A stretch of DNA of 13,992 bases. Source: Coriobacteriales bacterium (lineage in GTDB: Bacteria > Actinomycetota > Coriobacteriia > Coriobacteriales > UBA8131). The notes under the pieces are model-generated. The model made no database searches. It had not been told where the DNA came from and worked only from the letters and a program-made list of their open reading frames with translations. Shown one piece after another: positions 7,382 through 13,130 of this stretch. The stretch spans positions 1 to 13,992 of the forward strand of contig JAISUQ010000157.1 in NCBI GenBank assembly GCA_031272005.1, written 5' to 3'. The translations under genes and the position numbers were made by a program. Numbering within the stretch: the first letter of the stretch is position 1; each line of letters starts with the position of its first letter.

Positions 7382-8566
7382 TTACAGGCCCTTGAAGTTG
7401 GTGGGGTCGCCCAGGGCGCCGCCCTCGCCGTTGAAGTTGGCAGCCGGAACGATTGTGCCGTCCTTGACCAATATATACGCGGCCTCCAGCTCGGCCAGGG
7501 ACTGCTCGCTGAGCTGCTGACGGCCGGCCTCGGAGATGTAGCCGGTGGAGTCGGTCTCAGCGGTGAGGATGTAGTTGCCGCCGGCAAAGGTGCCAGCCTT
7601 GATGTTATTGAGCTGCTTGGTGACATTGGGGCTCATCACCTTGGTGGCACTGGTCAACACAATGTTGCCGCCAGAGTAGGCACCGTCATCAAACTGATCG
7701 ACATCGCAACCGATGACGTAGGCGCTGCCAGCGCCGTTGGCCTGGTTGTACTCCTTGACAGCGGTGAAGACGCCGTTGCCCGAAGCGCCGGCGGCCACGA
7801 AGATGATATCCACGCCTTCGGCCAGCAGAGCCTCGCCGACCACCTTGCCGGTGGCCTCGTCGCTGAAGTCGCCGATGTAGTTGCCGCCCACGTCAGCGCC
7901 AGTGACGTCGGTGCTGGCGTAGCTGGGCAGCTCGACGATGGTGGCGTTGGCGCTGAGGTTCTTATTGGCGTAGTTGACGCCGCTCATGAAGCCGAACTGA
8001 TAGTTGACGTTGGAGGGATAGGCGATGCCGTTGACCACGGCCACCTTGCCGGTCTTGGTCTCCAGAGCGGCAGAGATACCGGCGAAGAAGCCAGCCTCCT
8101 GCTCGGCGAACTGCATGGCGTAGATGTTATCCGCCGCTACCTCGTTGCCGTCAGCATCAGCAGGGAAGCTGTCCACCAGGATGAATTTCTTCTCCGGATT
8201 ATCCACAGCCATCTCGTAGATGCCGGCGAACTGATAGCCGGGGGTGATGATGACGTCATAGTCGGCCACCACGGCCTCCACGGCCGGAATGGCGTTGGCC
8301 ACATCCTGCTCACGGATGGGATCGAGCACGGTACCGGGGTTGGCGTCGACAAAAGCTACGGCGCCCTCGTAGTTATCCTGATTGAACGAGCCGTCATCCA
8401 CGCCAGATGGGCAGGTGACGATGACTACCCGCAGGCCTTCATCGCCTGAGGTGGTGGTGTCGCCAGTGGTGCCGGTATTGGTGTTGGTGCTGGTACCGCC
8501 GCCACCGCAACCGAACATGCTCAGGGCGCAAATCAGCGCCAATACAACAACTACTAACTTCTTCAT
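7382..8566 (-). CDS. BMP/PnrA-family substrate-binding lipoprotein
   Basis: This 394-residue exported lipoprotein starts at ATG 8566, with GGGAG 7 nt upstream. Residues 1-19 are a signal peptide (MKK then a hydrophobic run). The lipobox is SMFGC with lipid-bearing Cys20; Met and Phe at -3 and -2 are unusual but acceptable. A Gly/Thr/Asn linker (21-44) precedes a periplasmic-binding fold. Family features include the first strand RVVIVTCPSGVDDGSFNQ, then YEGA, DVIITPGYQF, the segment ending GYISEAG, and AGASGNGVFTAVKE. In this family (PnrA/TmpC, BmpA, YufN/NupN) nucleosides are the best-known ligands. It is the first gene of the importer operon. Ligand specificity is inferred from family and not provable here. 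Confidence 0.92.
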   Translation of the reverse strand: MKKLVVVVLALICALSMFGCGGGGTSTNTNTGTTGDTTTSGDEGLRVVIVTCPSGVDDGSFNQDNYEGAVAFVDANPGTVLDPIREQDVANAIPAVEAVVADYDVIITPGYQFAGIYEMAVDNPEKKFILVDSFPADADGNEVAADNIYAMQFAEQEAGFFAGISAALETKTGKVAVVNGIAYPSNVNYQFGFMSGVNYANKNLSANATIVELPSYASTDVTGADVGGNYIGDFSDEATGKVVGEALLAEGVDIIFVAAGASGNGVFTAVKEYNQANGAGSAYVIGCDVDQFDDGAYSGGNIVLTSATKVMSPNVTKQLNNIKAGTFAGGNYILTAETDSTGYISEAGRQQLSEQSLAELEAAYILVKDGTIVPAANFNGEGGALGDPTNFKGL

Positions 8567-8632
8567 GCAGGTACTCCCTTTCTTCTCTCTTCCCCATCCG
8601 GCGGCCTGTCGCCAGACGGAATTGTCCCGTCA

Positions 8633-8645
8633 CATACGCAGTATG
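8633..8645. promoter_or_regulatory. Short palindrome upstream of the importer operon
   Basis: CATAC-GCA-GTATG is a perfect 5+5 bp dyad located 67-79 bases before the lipoprotein ATG, close to where its promoter would be expected. It could be an operator half-site pair, but such short dyads also arise by chance. Confidence 0.25.
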
Positions 8646-8731
8646 CAACGCTGTTAAGTCTAGCAAAAACCACGCAGCATCGGGACCGCAGTTCATGAAT
8701 ATATGGTTACATTTGCTTGCAGGCCAGCAAG

Positions 8732-8755
8732 CAGGCCGACAGGCCGACAGGCCGA
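8732..8755. repeat. Three exact tandem copies of CAGGCCGA
   Basis: The 8-bp unit is repeated exactly at 8732, 8740 and 8748, with a related CAGGCCAG at 8720. It sits upstream of the importer operon and could change copy number by slippage. Confidence 0.8.
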
Positions 8756-8761
8756 CAACTC

Positions 8762-8776
8762 CCAGGCTTTGCCTGG
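8762..8776. other. Small GC-rich hairpin with TTT loop
   Basis: CCAGGC-TTT-GCCTGG is a perfect 6-bp stem with a 3-base loop, directly after the CAGGCCGA triplet repeat. No T-run follows on either strand, so it is not called a terminator. Confidence 0.45.
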
Positions 8777-8838
8777 TGCCCATACGACCTGCGATATTGC
8801 CTTGGGAAACGCTGAATTATTCCAACTATGGCAAATCC

Positions 8839-8929
8839 CGTAGGAGCGCAATTCATTGCGCCCTCCCAACCTGCGAAATTGCTCTGCTTGATAAGGGCGC
8901 AATGAATTGCGCCCCATTGCGCCCCTACG
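8839..8929. repeat. 91-bp foldback (MITE-like) element
   Basis: The left arm starts CGTAGGAGCGCAATTC at 8839 and the right arm ends CCCCTACG at 8929. The arms are reverse complements over about 25 bp, except for a 10-bp insertion (CCCATTGCGC) in the right arm that looks like a partial duplication. The central ~31 bp are unique. Each arm contains the GGGCGCAAT palindrome also found at 3081-3105. The shape is that of a REP pair or small non-autonomous element; there is no transposase here and no clear target duplication. Confidence 0.65.
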
Positions 8930-8980
8930 ATGCATTCGGCAGTTGGGACTCAATCAGGGTTTCCCTGGGGGACAAGTGCC

Positions 8981-9002
8981 GGAGGAGAGCTGGAGGAGAG
9001 CT
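8981..9002. repeat. 11-bp tandem duplication (GGAGGAGAGCT x2)
   Basis: Two exact copies abut at 8981-8991 and 8992-9002, about 40 bp before the YgbA-type start. The unit resembles a ribosome site but no start codon follows at suitable distance. Confidence 0.7.
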
Positions 9003-9026
9003 GGAAGTTCGGTCATTCTCCACATA

Positions 9027-9035
9027 TGTTAGAAT
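9027..9035 (+). promoter_or_regulatory. Extended -10 promoter placed for a leaderless YgbA-type mRNA
   Basis: TGTTAGAAT contains an extended TG motif and a 5/6 -10 match (TAGAAT, 9030-9035). Transcription would begin about 7 bases later, at or next to the A of the ATG at 9042. No ribosome site lies between the in-frame TAG at 9030 and the ATG. A loose dyad (ATTCT 9015-9019, AGAAT 9031-9035) overlaps the -10 and could bind a regulator. Confidence 0.4.
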
Positions 9036-9041
9036 CGCTGC

Positions 9042-9473
9042 ATGAGCACACTTGAGCTGGCAGAAGCGCGCATTGAACAGGAGCAGCGGGTCATTGAGCA
9101 GATGATCCGGATTTATTGTCGTGGGATGAAACACGCCGGCAGCAAGAAAGACGGTCGGGCAGGTAGCGAGACAATCGGCGGGACAGATGGCGCGACAGAC
9201 CGCGAGAGAAAAGGCAGCGTGGCCCACGACGGGCTTTGCCCGGACTGCCGGGAGCTGGCCAGCTATGCCCGCGAGCGCAACGCTCGCTGCCCGCGCCTGG
9301 AGGACCGCAGCTTCTGCCAGTTCTGCCCGGTGCATTGCTACAAGCCCGAGATGCGCGCCCGCATCGCTGAGGTGATGCGCTATGCCGGTCCGCGGATGCT
9401 CTGGCACAATCCGGCCTATGCGCTCAAGCATCTGCGGGAACTGCGCCGGCATCGCCGCAACACGGAGGCCTGA
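9042..9473 (+). CDS. ygbA: YgbA-family (nitrous oxide-stimulated promoter) protein
   Basis: This 143-residue Cys-rich protein is recognised by MIRIYC (21-26), LCPDC (65-69), Cys83, FCQFCPVHCYKPE (91-103) and VMRYAGPRMLWHNP (111-124), the conserved order of the YgbA_NO family. In enterobacteria ygbA belongs to the NsrR nitric-oxide regulon and is linked to recovery from nitrosative stress; the molecular function is not established here, but the Cys/His pattern suggests metal binding. Compared with the family, about 30 low-complexity residues (roughly 32-62, rich in Gly, Lys, Asp, Ser and Thr) are inserted between the YC motif and LCPDC. The start is fixed, because an in-frame TAG lies 12 bases upstream with no alternative start. 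No ribosome site is present, suggesting a leaderless message. It is followed one base later by a small ORF with a strong ribosome site. Confidence 0.88.
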   Translation: MSTLELAEARIEQEQRVIEQMIRIYCRGMKHAGSKKDGRAGSETIGGTDGATDRERKGSVAHDGLCPDCRELASYARERNARCPRLEDRSFCQFCPVHCYKPEMRARIAEVMRYAGPRMLWHNPAYALKHLRELRRHRRNTEA

Positions 9474-9474
9474 T

Positions 9475-9675
9475 ATGCGCACTGAGCCAGGGCTTGATGC
9501 CGCAAAATCCCGCGAGTTGCGCGGGCAGCACGTCACAGGCCAAATTGCCACTGATGCGAACCCTGCAAAATCCCGCGAGCTATGCGGGCAGCACCGTTCA
9601 TCCGCAGCTATGCTGCGCCTGCCAAAAACATTATCCCGCGAGTTGCGCGGGCAGCACCGAAATGCGAGGGCTTAG
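9475..9675 (+). CDS. 66-residue hypothetical protein built from 21-residue repeats
   Basis: I do not recognise a family. The ATG follows the YgbA-type stop by one base (TGATATG), with GGAGG (9464-9468) 6 nt upstream. Its TAG directly abuts the ATG at 9676. The protein contains three copies of SRELxGQH spaced exactly 21 residues apart; the variable position is Arg, Cys, Arg. It is basic and has no signal or membrane segment. The underlying DNA repeats are palindromic, so the reading frame may be incidental to an RNA-hairpin or REP-type element. The strong ribosome site and seamless packing favour translation. It could serve mainly to couple translation of the two flanking genes. Confidence 0.5.
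   Translation: MRTEPGLDAAKSRELRGQHVTGQIATDANPAKSRELCGQHRSSAAMLRLPKTLSRELRGQHRNARA
9504..9657. repeat. Three 28-bp palindromic repeats at exact 63-bp spacing
   Basis: Copies at 9504-9531, 9567-9594 and 9630-9657 share the core ATCCCGCGAG...GCGGGCAGCAC. Each contains a stem CCCGCG/CGCGGG with a 5-base loop (9509-9525, 9572-9588, 9635-9651). The middle copy differs at three bases in the loop and stem, yet a G-T pair preserves the stem. The 35-bp intervening segments are unlike each other; the second has its own perfect hairpin, CGCAGC-TAT-GCTGCG (9603-9617). The geometry is CRISPR-like, but the period is a multiple of three and lies within a plausible ORF. Confidence 0.85.
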
Positions 9676-9960
9676 ATGCCAGGAACCTCAATGCATGTCT
9701 GTTATCGCTGCGGGCTCTGCCGCCCGCCGCGTGAGCCTTATCTGACCTGCCCTGAATGCAATGCACTCAACGACCCGGAACGCGGACAGTTTGGCCAATG
9801 CTACAAGTGCGGCGCGACATTGCCACCCCGGCAATTGCCCACACCAGTCCATTGCCGCCAGGTCGACGCCATGTGCGCCAACCCCTGCGGCAAAGCCGAA
9901 AAGCAACCCCGCGAAGCCAGCACCGGTAAATGCATCTACCACACCCCGATCACCCTTTGA
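9676..9960 (+). CDS. Cysteine-rich zinc-ribbon-like small protein
   Basis: This is a 94-residue protein, with 11 cysteines: CYRCGLC (9-15), CPEC (25-28), CYKCG (42-46), then Cys60, 67, 71 and 86. The CxxC pairs at 25/28 and 42/45 are spaced as in a zinc ribbon, and the CYRCG pair could add a second site. No family is recognised. The ATG at 9676 directly follows the TAG of the repeat ORF, with GAGGG 5 nt upstream. An ATG at 9691 with AGGA 6 nt upstream would give MHVCYRCG and is almost equally good. Being third in a cluster headed by a YgbA-type protein, it may share a role in metal handling or nitrosative stress, but this is context only. Confidence 0.65.
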   Translation: MPGTSMHVCYRCGLCRPPREPYLTCPECNALNDPERGQFGQCYKCGATLPPRQLPTPVHCRQVDAMCANPCGKAEKQPREASTGKCIYHTPITL

Positions 9961-9986
9961 CGCACCATAATAGCCATTATCCACAC

Positions 9987-10013
9987 ATTATTGTACCATA
10001 TTAAACTCTATTG
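9987..10013. repeat. AT-rich 27-bp element, copy 2
   Basis: This matches 2957-2983 at 25 of 27 positions, and also lies between a plus-strand gene end and a minus-strand operon end. Here ATTAAAC (9999 onward) can pair with GTTTAAT (10034-10040), and AACAG with CTGTT inside that, making a larger AT-rich hairpin than in copy 1. The rest of the 202-bp spacer up to deoC holds weak inverted repeats (CACTG/CAGTG near 10066-10091; GTTGG/CCAAC 10145-10160) but no clear terminator. Confidence 0.6.
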
Positions 10014-10162
10014 AACAGTTTTCCATCAAATCTGTTTAATTTTATCTAATTATGTGACAATTGCGCACTGTTTACGCCCTTTTGCGCAGTGATATCGCGG
10101 GTCGGGAGGGCGCGATGGCTCGAATCCCTGTGCGGTGTGCCATTGTTGGGGTTTGCCAACGT

Positions 10163-11071
10163 TCACCTGATCAGCGTTGCGGCATCGGGTGCTGGGTAGG
10201 AATCGGGTATGGTTTGGAGAAGGGCGACACCGTTGCTGGTGCCGATGCGATTGGCGCCAGCCCCAAGCATCGCCTGGGCGTCGGCAGGGGTGCGGATACC
10301 TCCGGAGGCTTTGACGCCCATAGCCTTGCCGACTGTGGAGCGCAGCAGATGGACGTCGGCAACGGTGGCGCCGCCGCTGGCAAAACCGGTGCTGGTCTTG
10401 ACGAAGGCCGCGCCGGCGCCGGCAGCTGCCTTGCAGGCCTGGACCTTCTGCTCATCACTGAGCAGGCAGCACTCGATAATCACCTTGACCAGGACGCCTG
10501 GCCTGTCAACGGACGCAGCGGCGGCGGGGGTGGAAGTGGAGGCGGACGCAGCGGCGGCGGCGGAGCTGGTGGTGGCGGAGTAGGCGGCGGGGGTGGAAGT
10601 GGAAGTTGACGCAGCGGCGGCGGGGGTGGAAGTGGAGGCGGACGCAGCGGCGGCGGCGGAGCTGGTGGCGGCGGAGTAGGCGGCGGAGGTTCCCCGACAG
10701 GCGCTGTTTGCCGCAGCTACCACGGCAGCGATGTCGGCTTCCACGTCGGCCCAGTCGCCAGCCAGGGCGGAGCCGATGGCCATCACCATGTCCAGCTCGC
10801 GGGCGCCGTCGGCCACGGCCTGCCCGGCTTCGGCCACCTTGGCGGCGGTAGAGCAGGCCCCCAGCGGAAACCCGACCACCGCACATGGCGCCACCAGGCT
10901 ACCCTCCAGACGGGCAGCGACCAGCGGGATGAATCGCGAGTTGACGCAGACCGCCGCAAAGTGGTGCTGGAGGGCCTCGGCGCAGAACCGCTCGACATCG
11001 GCAGCTGTAGCCTCCGGTTTAAGCAGAGTGTGGTCGATAAGATGGGCGATATTGGAGCCAATCATGTTCAT
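10163..11071 (-). CDS. deoC: Deoxyribose-phosphate aldolase with a large low-complexity insertion
   Basis: DeoC converts 2-deoxy-D-ribose-5-phosphate to acetaldehyde and glyceraldehyde-3-phosphate in nucleoside catabolism. Family motifs are IDHTLLKPEAT (12-22), FAAVCVNSRF (38-47), VVGFPLGA (65-72), RELDMVM (91-97, Asp94), VKVIIECCLL (195-204), FVKTSTGF with Schiff-base Lys225, and GVKASGGIR with catalytic Lys254. All active-site residues are present. The protein is 302 residues against about 220 normally; the excess is an Ala/Ser/Thr/Pro-only insertion (about 124-188) between helix 4 and strand 5 of the barrel. That loop is on the face opposite the active site, so activity is plausible. The ATG at 11071 overlaps the dxr stop as ATGA, so translation is coupled to isoprenoid genes. 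A role in feeding G3P to the DXP pathway is my inference. Confidence 0.93.
   Translation of the reverse strand: MNMIGSNIAHLIDHTLLKPEATAADVERFCAEALQHHFAAVCVNSRFIPLVAARLEGSLVAPCAVVGFPLGACSTAAKVAEAGQAVADGARELDMVMAIGSALAGDWADVEADIAAVVAAANSACRGTSAAYSAATSSAAAAASASTSTPAAAASTSTSTPAAYSATTSSAAAAASASTSTPAAAASVDRPGVLVKVIIECCLLSDEQKVQACKAAAGAGAAFVKTSTGFASGGATVADVHLLRSTVGKAMGVKASGGIRTPADAQAMLGAGANRIGTSNGVALLQTIPDSYPAPDAATLIR
10512..10703 (-). repeat. 96-bp tandem duplication inside deoC
   Basis: Two units begin GACGCAGCGGCGGCGGGGGT at 10512 and 10608. They agree over about 80 bp with two or so mismatches before the second diverges at its right-hand end. The period encodes exactly 32 residues, so the frame is kept; both units encode AAYSA(A/T)TSSAAAAAS. 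Shorter sub-repeats (GGGGGTGGAAGTGGA) occur inside each unit. The near-identity suggests recent slippage or unequal crossing-over. Confidence 0.9.
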
Positions 11072-12204
11072 AGCAATTCCCGGGCGTGGGCGCGGGCTTC
11101 GGCGTCCACTGCTTCCAGCTGCTCCAGGGACTCCACTTCCTGACGCTGGTGTTGCTCCAGCACCTGCTCCACCACCCGCTCGATGTCCAGAAAGCCGCAG
11201 TCGCCGGCCAGAAATGCTGCCACGGCCACCTCGTTGGCAGCATTCAACGCGCAGGGTAAAGTGCCGCCACTCTCCCCCGCTGCCAGCGCCAGACGCAGGG
11301 CTTTGAAAGTCTCCATGTCGGGCGCAGCAAAACTCAGGTCGGCCAGCTGGCGGAAGTCCAGTGGCTGTACCGGTGCCGCCCAGCGCTGAGGATAGGACAG
11401 CGCGTACTGGATAGGTACCCGCATGTCGGTGACGCCGAGGTGGGCTTTCACGCTGCCATCAGCGTACTCCACCATGGAGTGAATGCAGCTTTGCGGATGT
11501 ACGACGACCTCAATTTTGCTATATTCTATAGCAAATAGATGATGAGCCTCGATGACCTCCAGGCCCTTGTTCATCAAGGTGGCGCTGTCTATGCTGATCT
11601 TGGCGCCCATCTGCCAGGTAGGATGGGCCAGAGCCTGAGCGGCACTCATGCCGGCCAGCTCCTCGCGGCTGAGGCCGTAGAAGGGCCCGCCGCTGGCTGT
11701 CAGCCAGATTCTGGCTACGGCATCAGCAGGTTCACCGGCCAGGCATTGGAAGATGGCACTGTGCTCGCTGTCCACCGGCAACAGCTGCCCTGCCGTCGCC
11801 ATGGGCATCAGCAAATCACCGCCCACCACCAGCGACTCCTTGTTGGCCAGGGCCAGGACCTTACCGGCTGCCAGAGCGGCATGGCTGACTCGCAGCCCGG
11901 CAAAGCCCACCAGGGCGTTGAGTACCACATCAACCTGCGGCAATTCGCCAAGCGCCGTAATCGCTGCACCGCCAAAACCCACTACACAACCCGCTGGCAG
12001 CGGATACTGGCCAGCATCGGCCGCAGGCAAGCCCAGGGCGATGTGGCTGACGTCGAACTCCAAGGCCTGCTGAGCCAGCAGCGCAAAGTTGCTGCCGGCC
12101 GCCAGAGCCACGACCTGCACAGCATCGCCATGTTGGCGCGCAACGTCCAAAGCCTGACGACCGATGGAGCCGGTTGCCCCCAATATTGCTACTTTCAATG
12201 GCAT
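11068..12204 (-). CDS. dxr: 1-deoxy-D-xylulose 5-phosphate reductoisomerase
   Basis: This NADPH-dependent enzyme converts DXP to 2-C-methyl-D-erythritol 4-phosphate in the non-mevalonate isoprenoid pathway. It is 378 residues, normal length. The NADPH loop is ILGATGSIGRQALDV (7-21). Other motifs are LANKESLVVGG (119-129), metal ligands Asp145 and Glu147 in PVDSEHSAIFQCL with Glu216 in MNKGLEVIEAHH, LTASGGPF (168-175), HPTWQMGAKISIDSATL (194-210) and HPQSCIHSMVEYADG (236-250). The start is ATG 12204, overlapping the cdsA stop as TAATG; an in-frame Met further upstream would only add 80 unrelated residues from within cdsA. It is followed by deoC rather than the rseP and ispG often found here. 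Confidence 0.97.
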   Translation of the reverse strand: MPLKVAILGATGSIGRQALDVARQHGDAVQVVALAAGSNFALLAQQALEFDVSHIALGLPAADAGQYPLPAGCVVGFGGAAITALGELPQVDVVLNALVGFAGLRVSHAALAAGKVLALANKESLVVGGDLLMPMATAGQLLPVDSEHSAIFQCLAGEPADAVARIWLTASGGPFYGLSREELAGMSAAQALAHPTWQMGAKISIDSATLMNKGLEVIEAHHLFAIEYSKIEVVVHPQSCIHSMVEYADGSVKAHLGVTDMRVPIQYALSYPQRWAAPVQPLDFRQLADLSFAAPDMETFKALRLALAAGESGGTLPCALNAANEVAVAAFLAGDCGFLDIERVVEQVLEQHQRQEVESLEQLEAVDAEARAHARELL

Positions 12205-13130
12205 TATAGCCCAGCCACCCGAAACAACAGCGAAGCCACAGCCGCTACCAGCAGCAGGGAGTCGCAACGGTCCAGAAAACCGCCATGCCCGGGCAACAGA
12301 TGGCCGCTGTCCTTGAAGCCGGTGTTGCGCTTGATGCGCGACTCCACCAAATCCCCCAGGATGCCAATCCAACCGCAGGCCAGGCCACCGACGATGGCCC
12401 AGACTATCGGCAGGTCCAAGCCTGGGATCAGCGGGAGCAGGCACCAGACCACCACAGATAAAATGATGCCAGCCACAAAGCCCTCCCAGGACTTCTTAGG
12501 CGAGATGCGCGGCGCCATCGGATGCTTGCCAAAGCGCGAACCGATGATAAAGGCCGCAGCGTCGTTGGCCCAGACCGAAAGCAGCACGCCAAACACCAAC
12601 ACGCCGCCCCAGAAGCCAGGCAGAATGTCGCGAATCATCACCAACGACGTCAGCATCAGCCCGGTATAGCAGGCGCCAAACAGCGTGATGGCCACATCCG
12701 TGATGCGCGTGGTGGAGAAGTTCACGTACCAGACCAGCAGGGCGCAGGCAAAGGCCACCGTCAGTGAGAGCAGGCCGTTGAAGTGCCAGATGGCGTAAGC
12801 CACCGGATAGAAGGCCGCCACCGCCGTGCCGATGAACTCGTTGGGCAGCTTGGCGTCGGCCCGCAACATCACGAACAGCTCGAAGGCGCACAGCCCGGAG
12901 AGCGCCGCCACCACAATCACCGTGGTAATCTTGCTGATCAGCACCATGGCCACGATGGATATGGAGAAGCAGGCCGCCGTTATCGCCCGGGTGCGGAAGT
13001 TGGGCAGCTTGCCCGCAGGCGCAGCTGGTTGCGCTGGAGCTTCAGGCGCCACGGGTGCCACGGGCACAGCTGGTTTCTCCGAAGCTTCAGGCGCCGCGGG
13101 CGCCACGTTCATCTCTCCGCCGTTATTCAA
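12204..13130 (-). CDS. cdsA: Phosphatidate cytidylyltransferase (CDP-diglyceride synthase)
   Basis: CdsA makes CDP-diacylglycerol from phosphatidate and CTP, the entry to phospholipid synthesis, in the membrane. The core has about eight hydrophobic segments starting at residue 49. The C-terminal family signature SRIKRNTGFKDSGHLLPGHG, continuing GFLDRCDS, is intact (about 264-291), including the KD, HGG and DR.D residues. The start assigned is TTG 13130, overlapping the uppS stop (TTGA). An ATG at 13112 with GGCGGAG just before it would remove six residues and is a fair alternative. Residues about 9-40 form a Pro/Ala/Glu/Val-rich leader with PVAPVAPEAPAQPAAPAG, unusual for CdsA and repetitive at DNA level. 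It lies between uppS and dxr in one overlapping operon. Confidence 0.95.
   Translation of the reverse strand: MNNGGEMNVAPAAPEASEKPAVPVAPVAPEAPAQPAAPAGKLPNFRTRAITAACFSISIVAMVLISKITTVIVVAALSGLCAFELFVMLRADAKLPNEFIGTAVAAFYPVAYAIWHFNGLLSLTVAFACALLVWYVNFSTTRITDVAITLFGACYTGLMLTSLVMIRDILPGFWGGVLVFGVLLSVWANDAAAFIIGSRFGKHPMAPRISPKKSWEGFVAGIILSVVVWCLLPLIPGLDLPIVWAIVGGLACGWIGILGDLVESRIKRNTGFKDSGHLLPGHGGFLDRCDSLLLVAAVASLLFRVAGL

Larger units (their letters stand above)
8567..9041. other. 475-bp divergent spacer between the importer operon and the YgbA cluster
   Basis: This spacer must hold the minus-strand promoter of the importer operon and the plus-strand promoter of the YgbA-type gene. It contains a short palindrome, an 8-bp triplet repeat, two TTT-loop hairpins (8762-8776 and 8955-8967), a 91-bp foldback and an 11-bp duplication, each described separately. 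No convincing coding region was found. A minus-strand promoter is uncertain: TATATT near 8700 and TTGCTA...TACTGC near 8640-8670 are weak candidates. Confidence 0.6.

Noticed and set aside
8695..9045. 116-residue plus-strand frame upstream of ygbA
   Set aside because: It runs through the CAGGCCGA tandem repeat and the foldback element, has no ribosome site and no recognisable family.
8925..9551. 208-residue open frame on the minus strand
   Set aside because: It is antisense to the YgbA-type gene, whose conserved Cys motifs are convincing; the minus frame shows only repeat-derived Cys/Ala sequence.
9504..9657. CRISPR-like array (28-bp palindromic repeats, 35-bp spacers)
   Set aside because: Only three units, the middle one with three mismatches; no cas genes or AT-rich leader; the whole stretch lies in a plausible ORF with a ribosome site and a period divisible by three.
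10145..10160. Terminator after deoC
   Set aside because: GTTGG/CCAAC gives only a 5-bp stem and no T-run follows on the minus strand.
10061..10609. Gly-rich 182-residue plus-strand frame
   Set aside because: Antisense to deoC; the Gly/Ser run is the complement of the Ala/Ser insertion.
1..11071. Functional link between an acetylene hydratase-like enzyme and DeoC through acetaldehyde
   Set aside because: The substrate of the molybdoenzyme is unknown and the genes are about 8 kb apart in unrelated transcription units.
12205..12444. 80-residue N-terminal extension of Dxr
   Set aside because: It lies wholly inside cdsA in another frame; the conserved protein begins with MPLKVAILGATGSIG at 12204, right at the cdsA stop.
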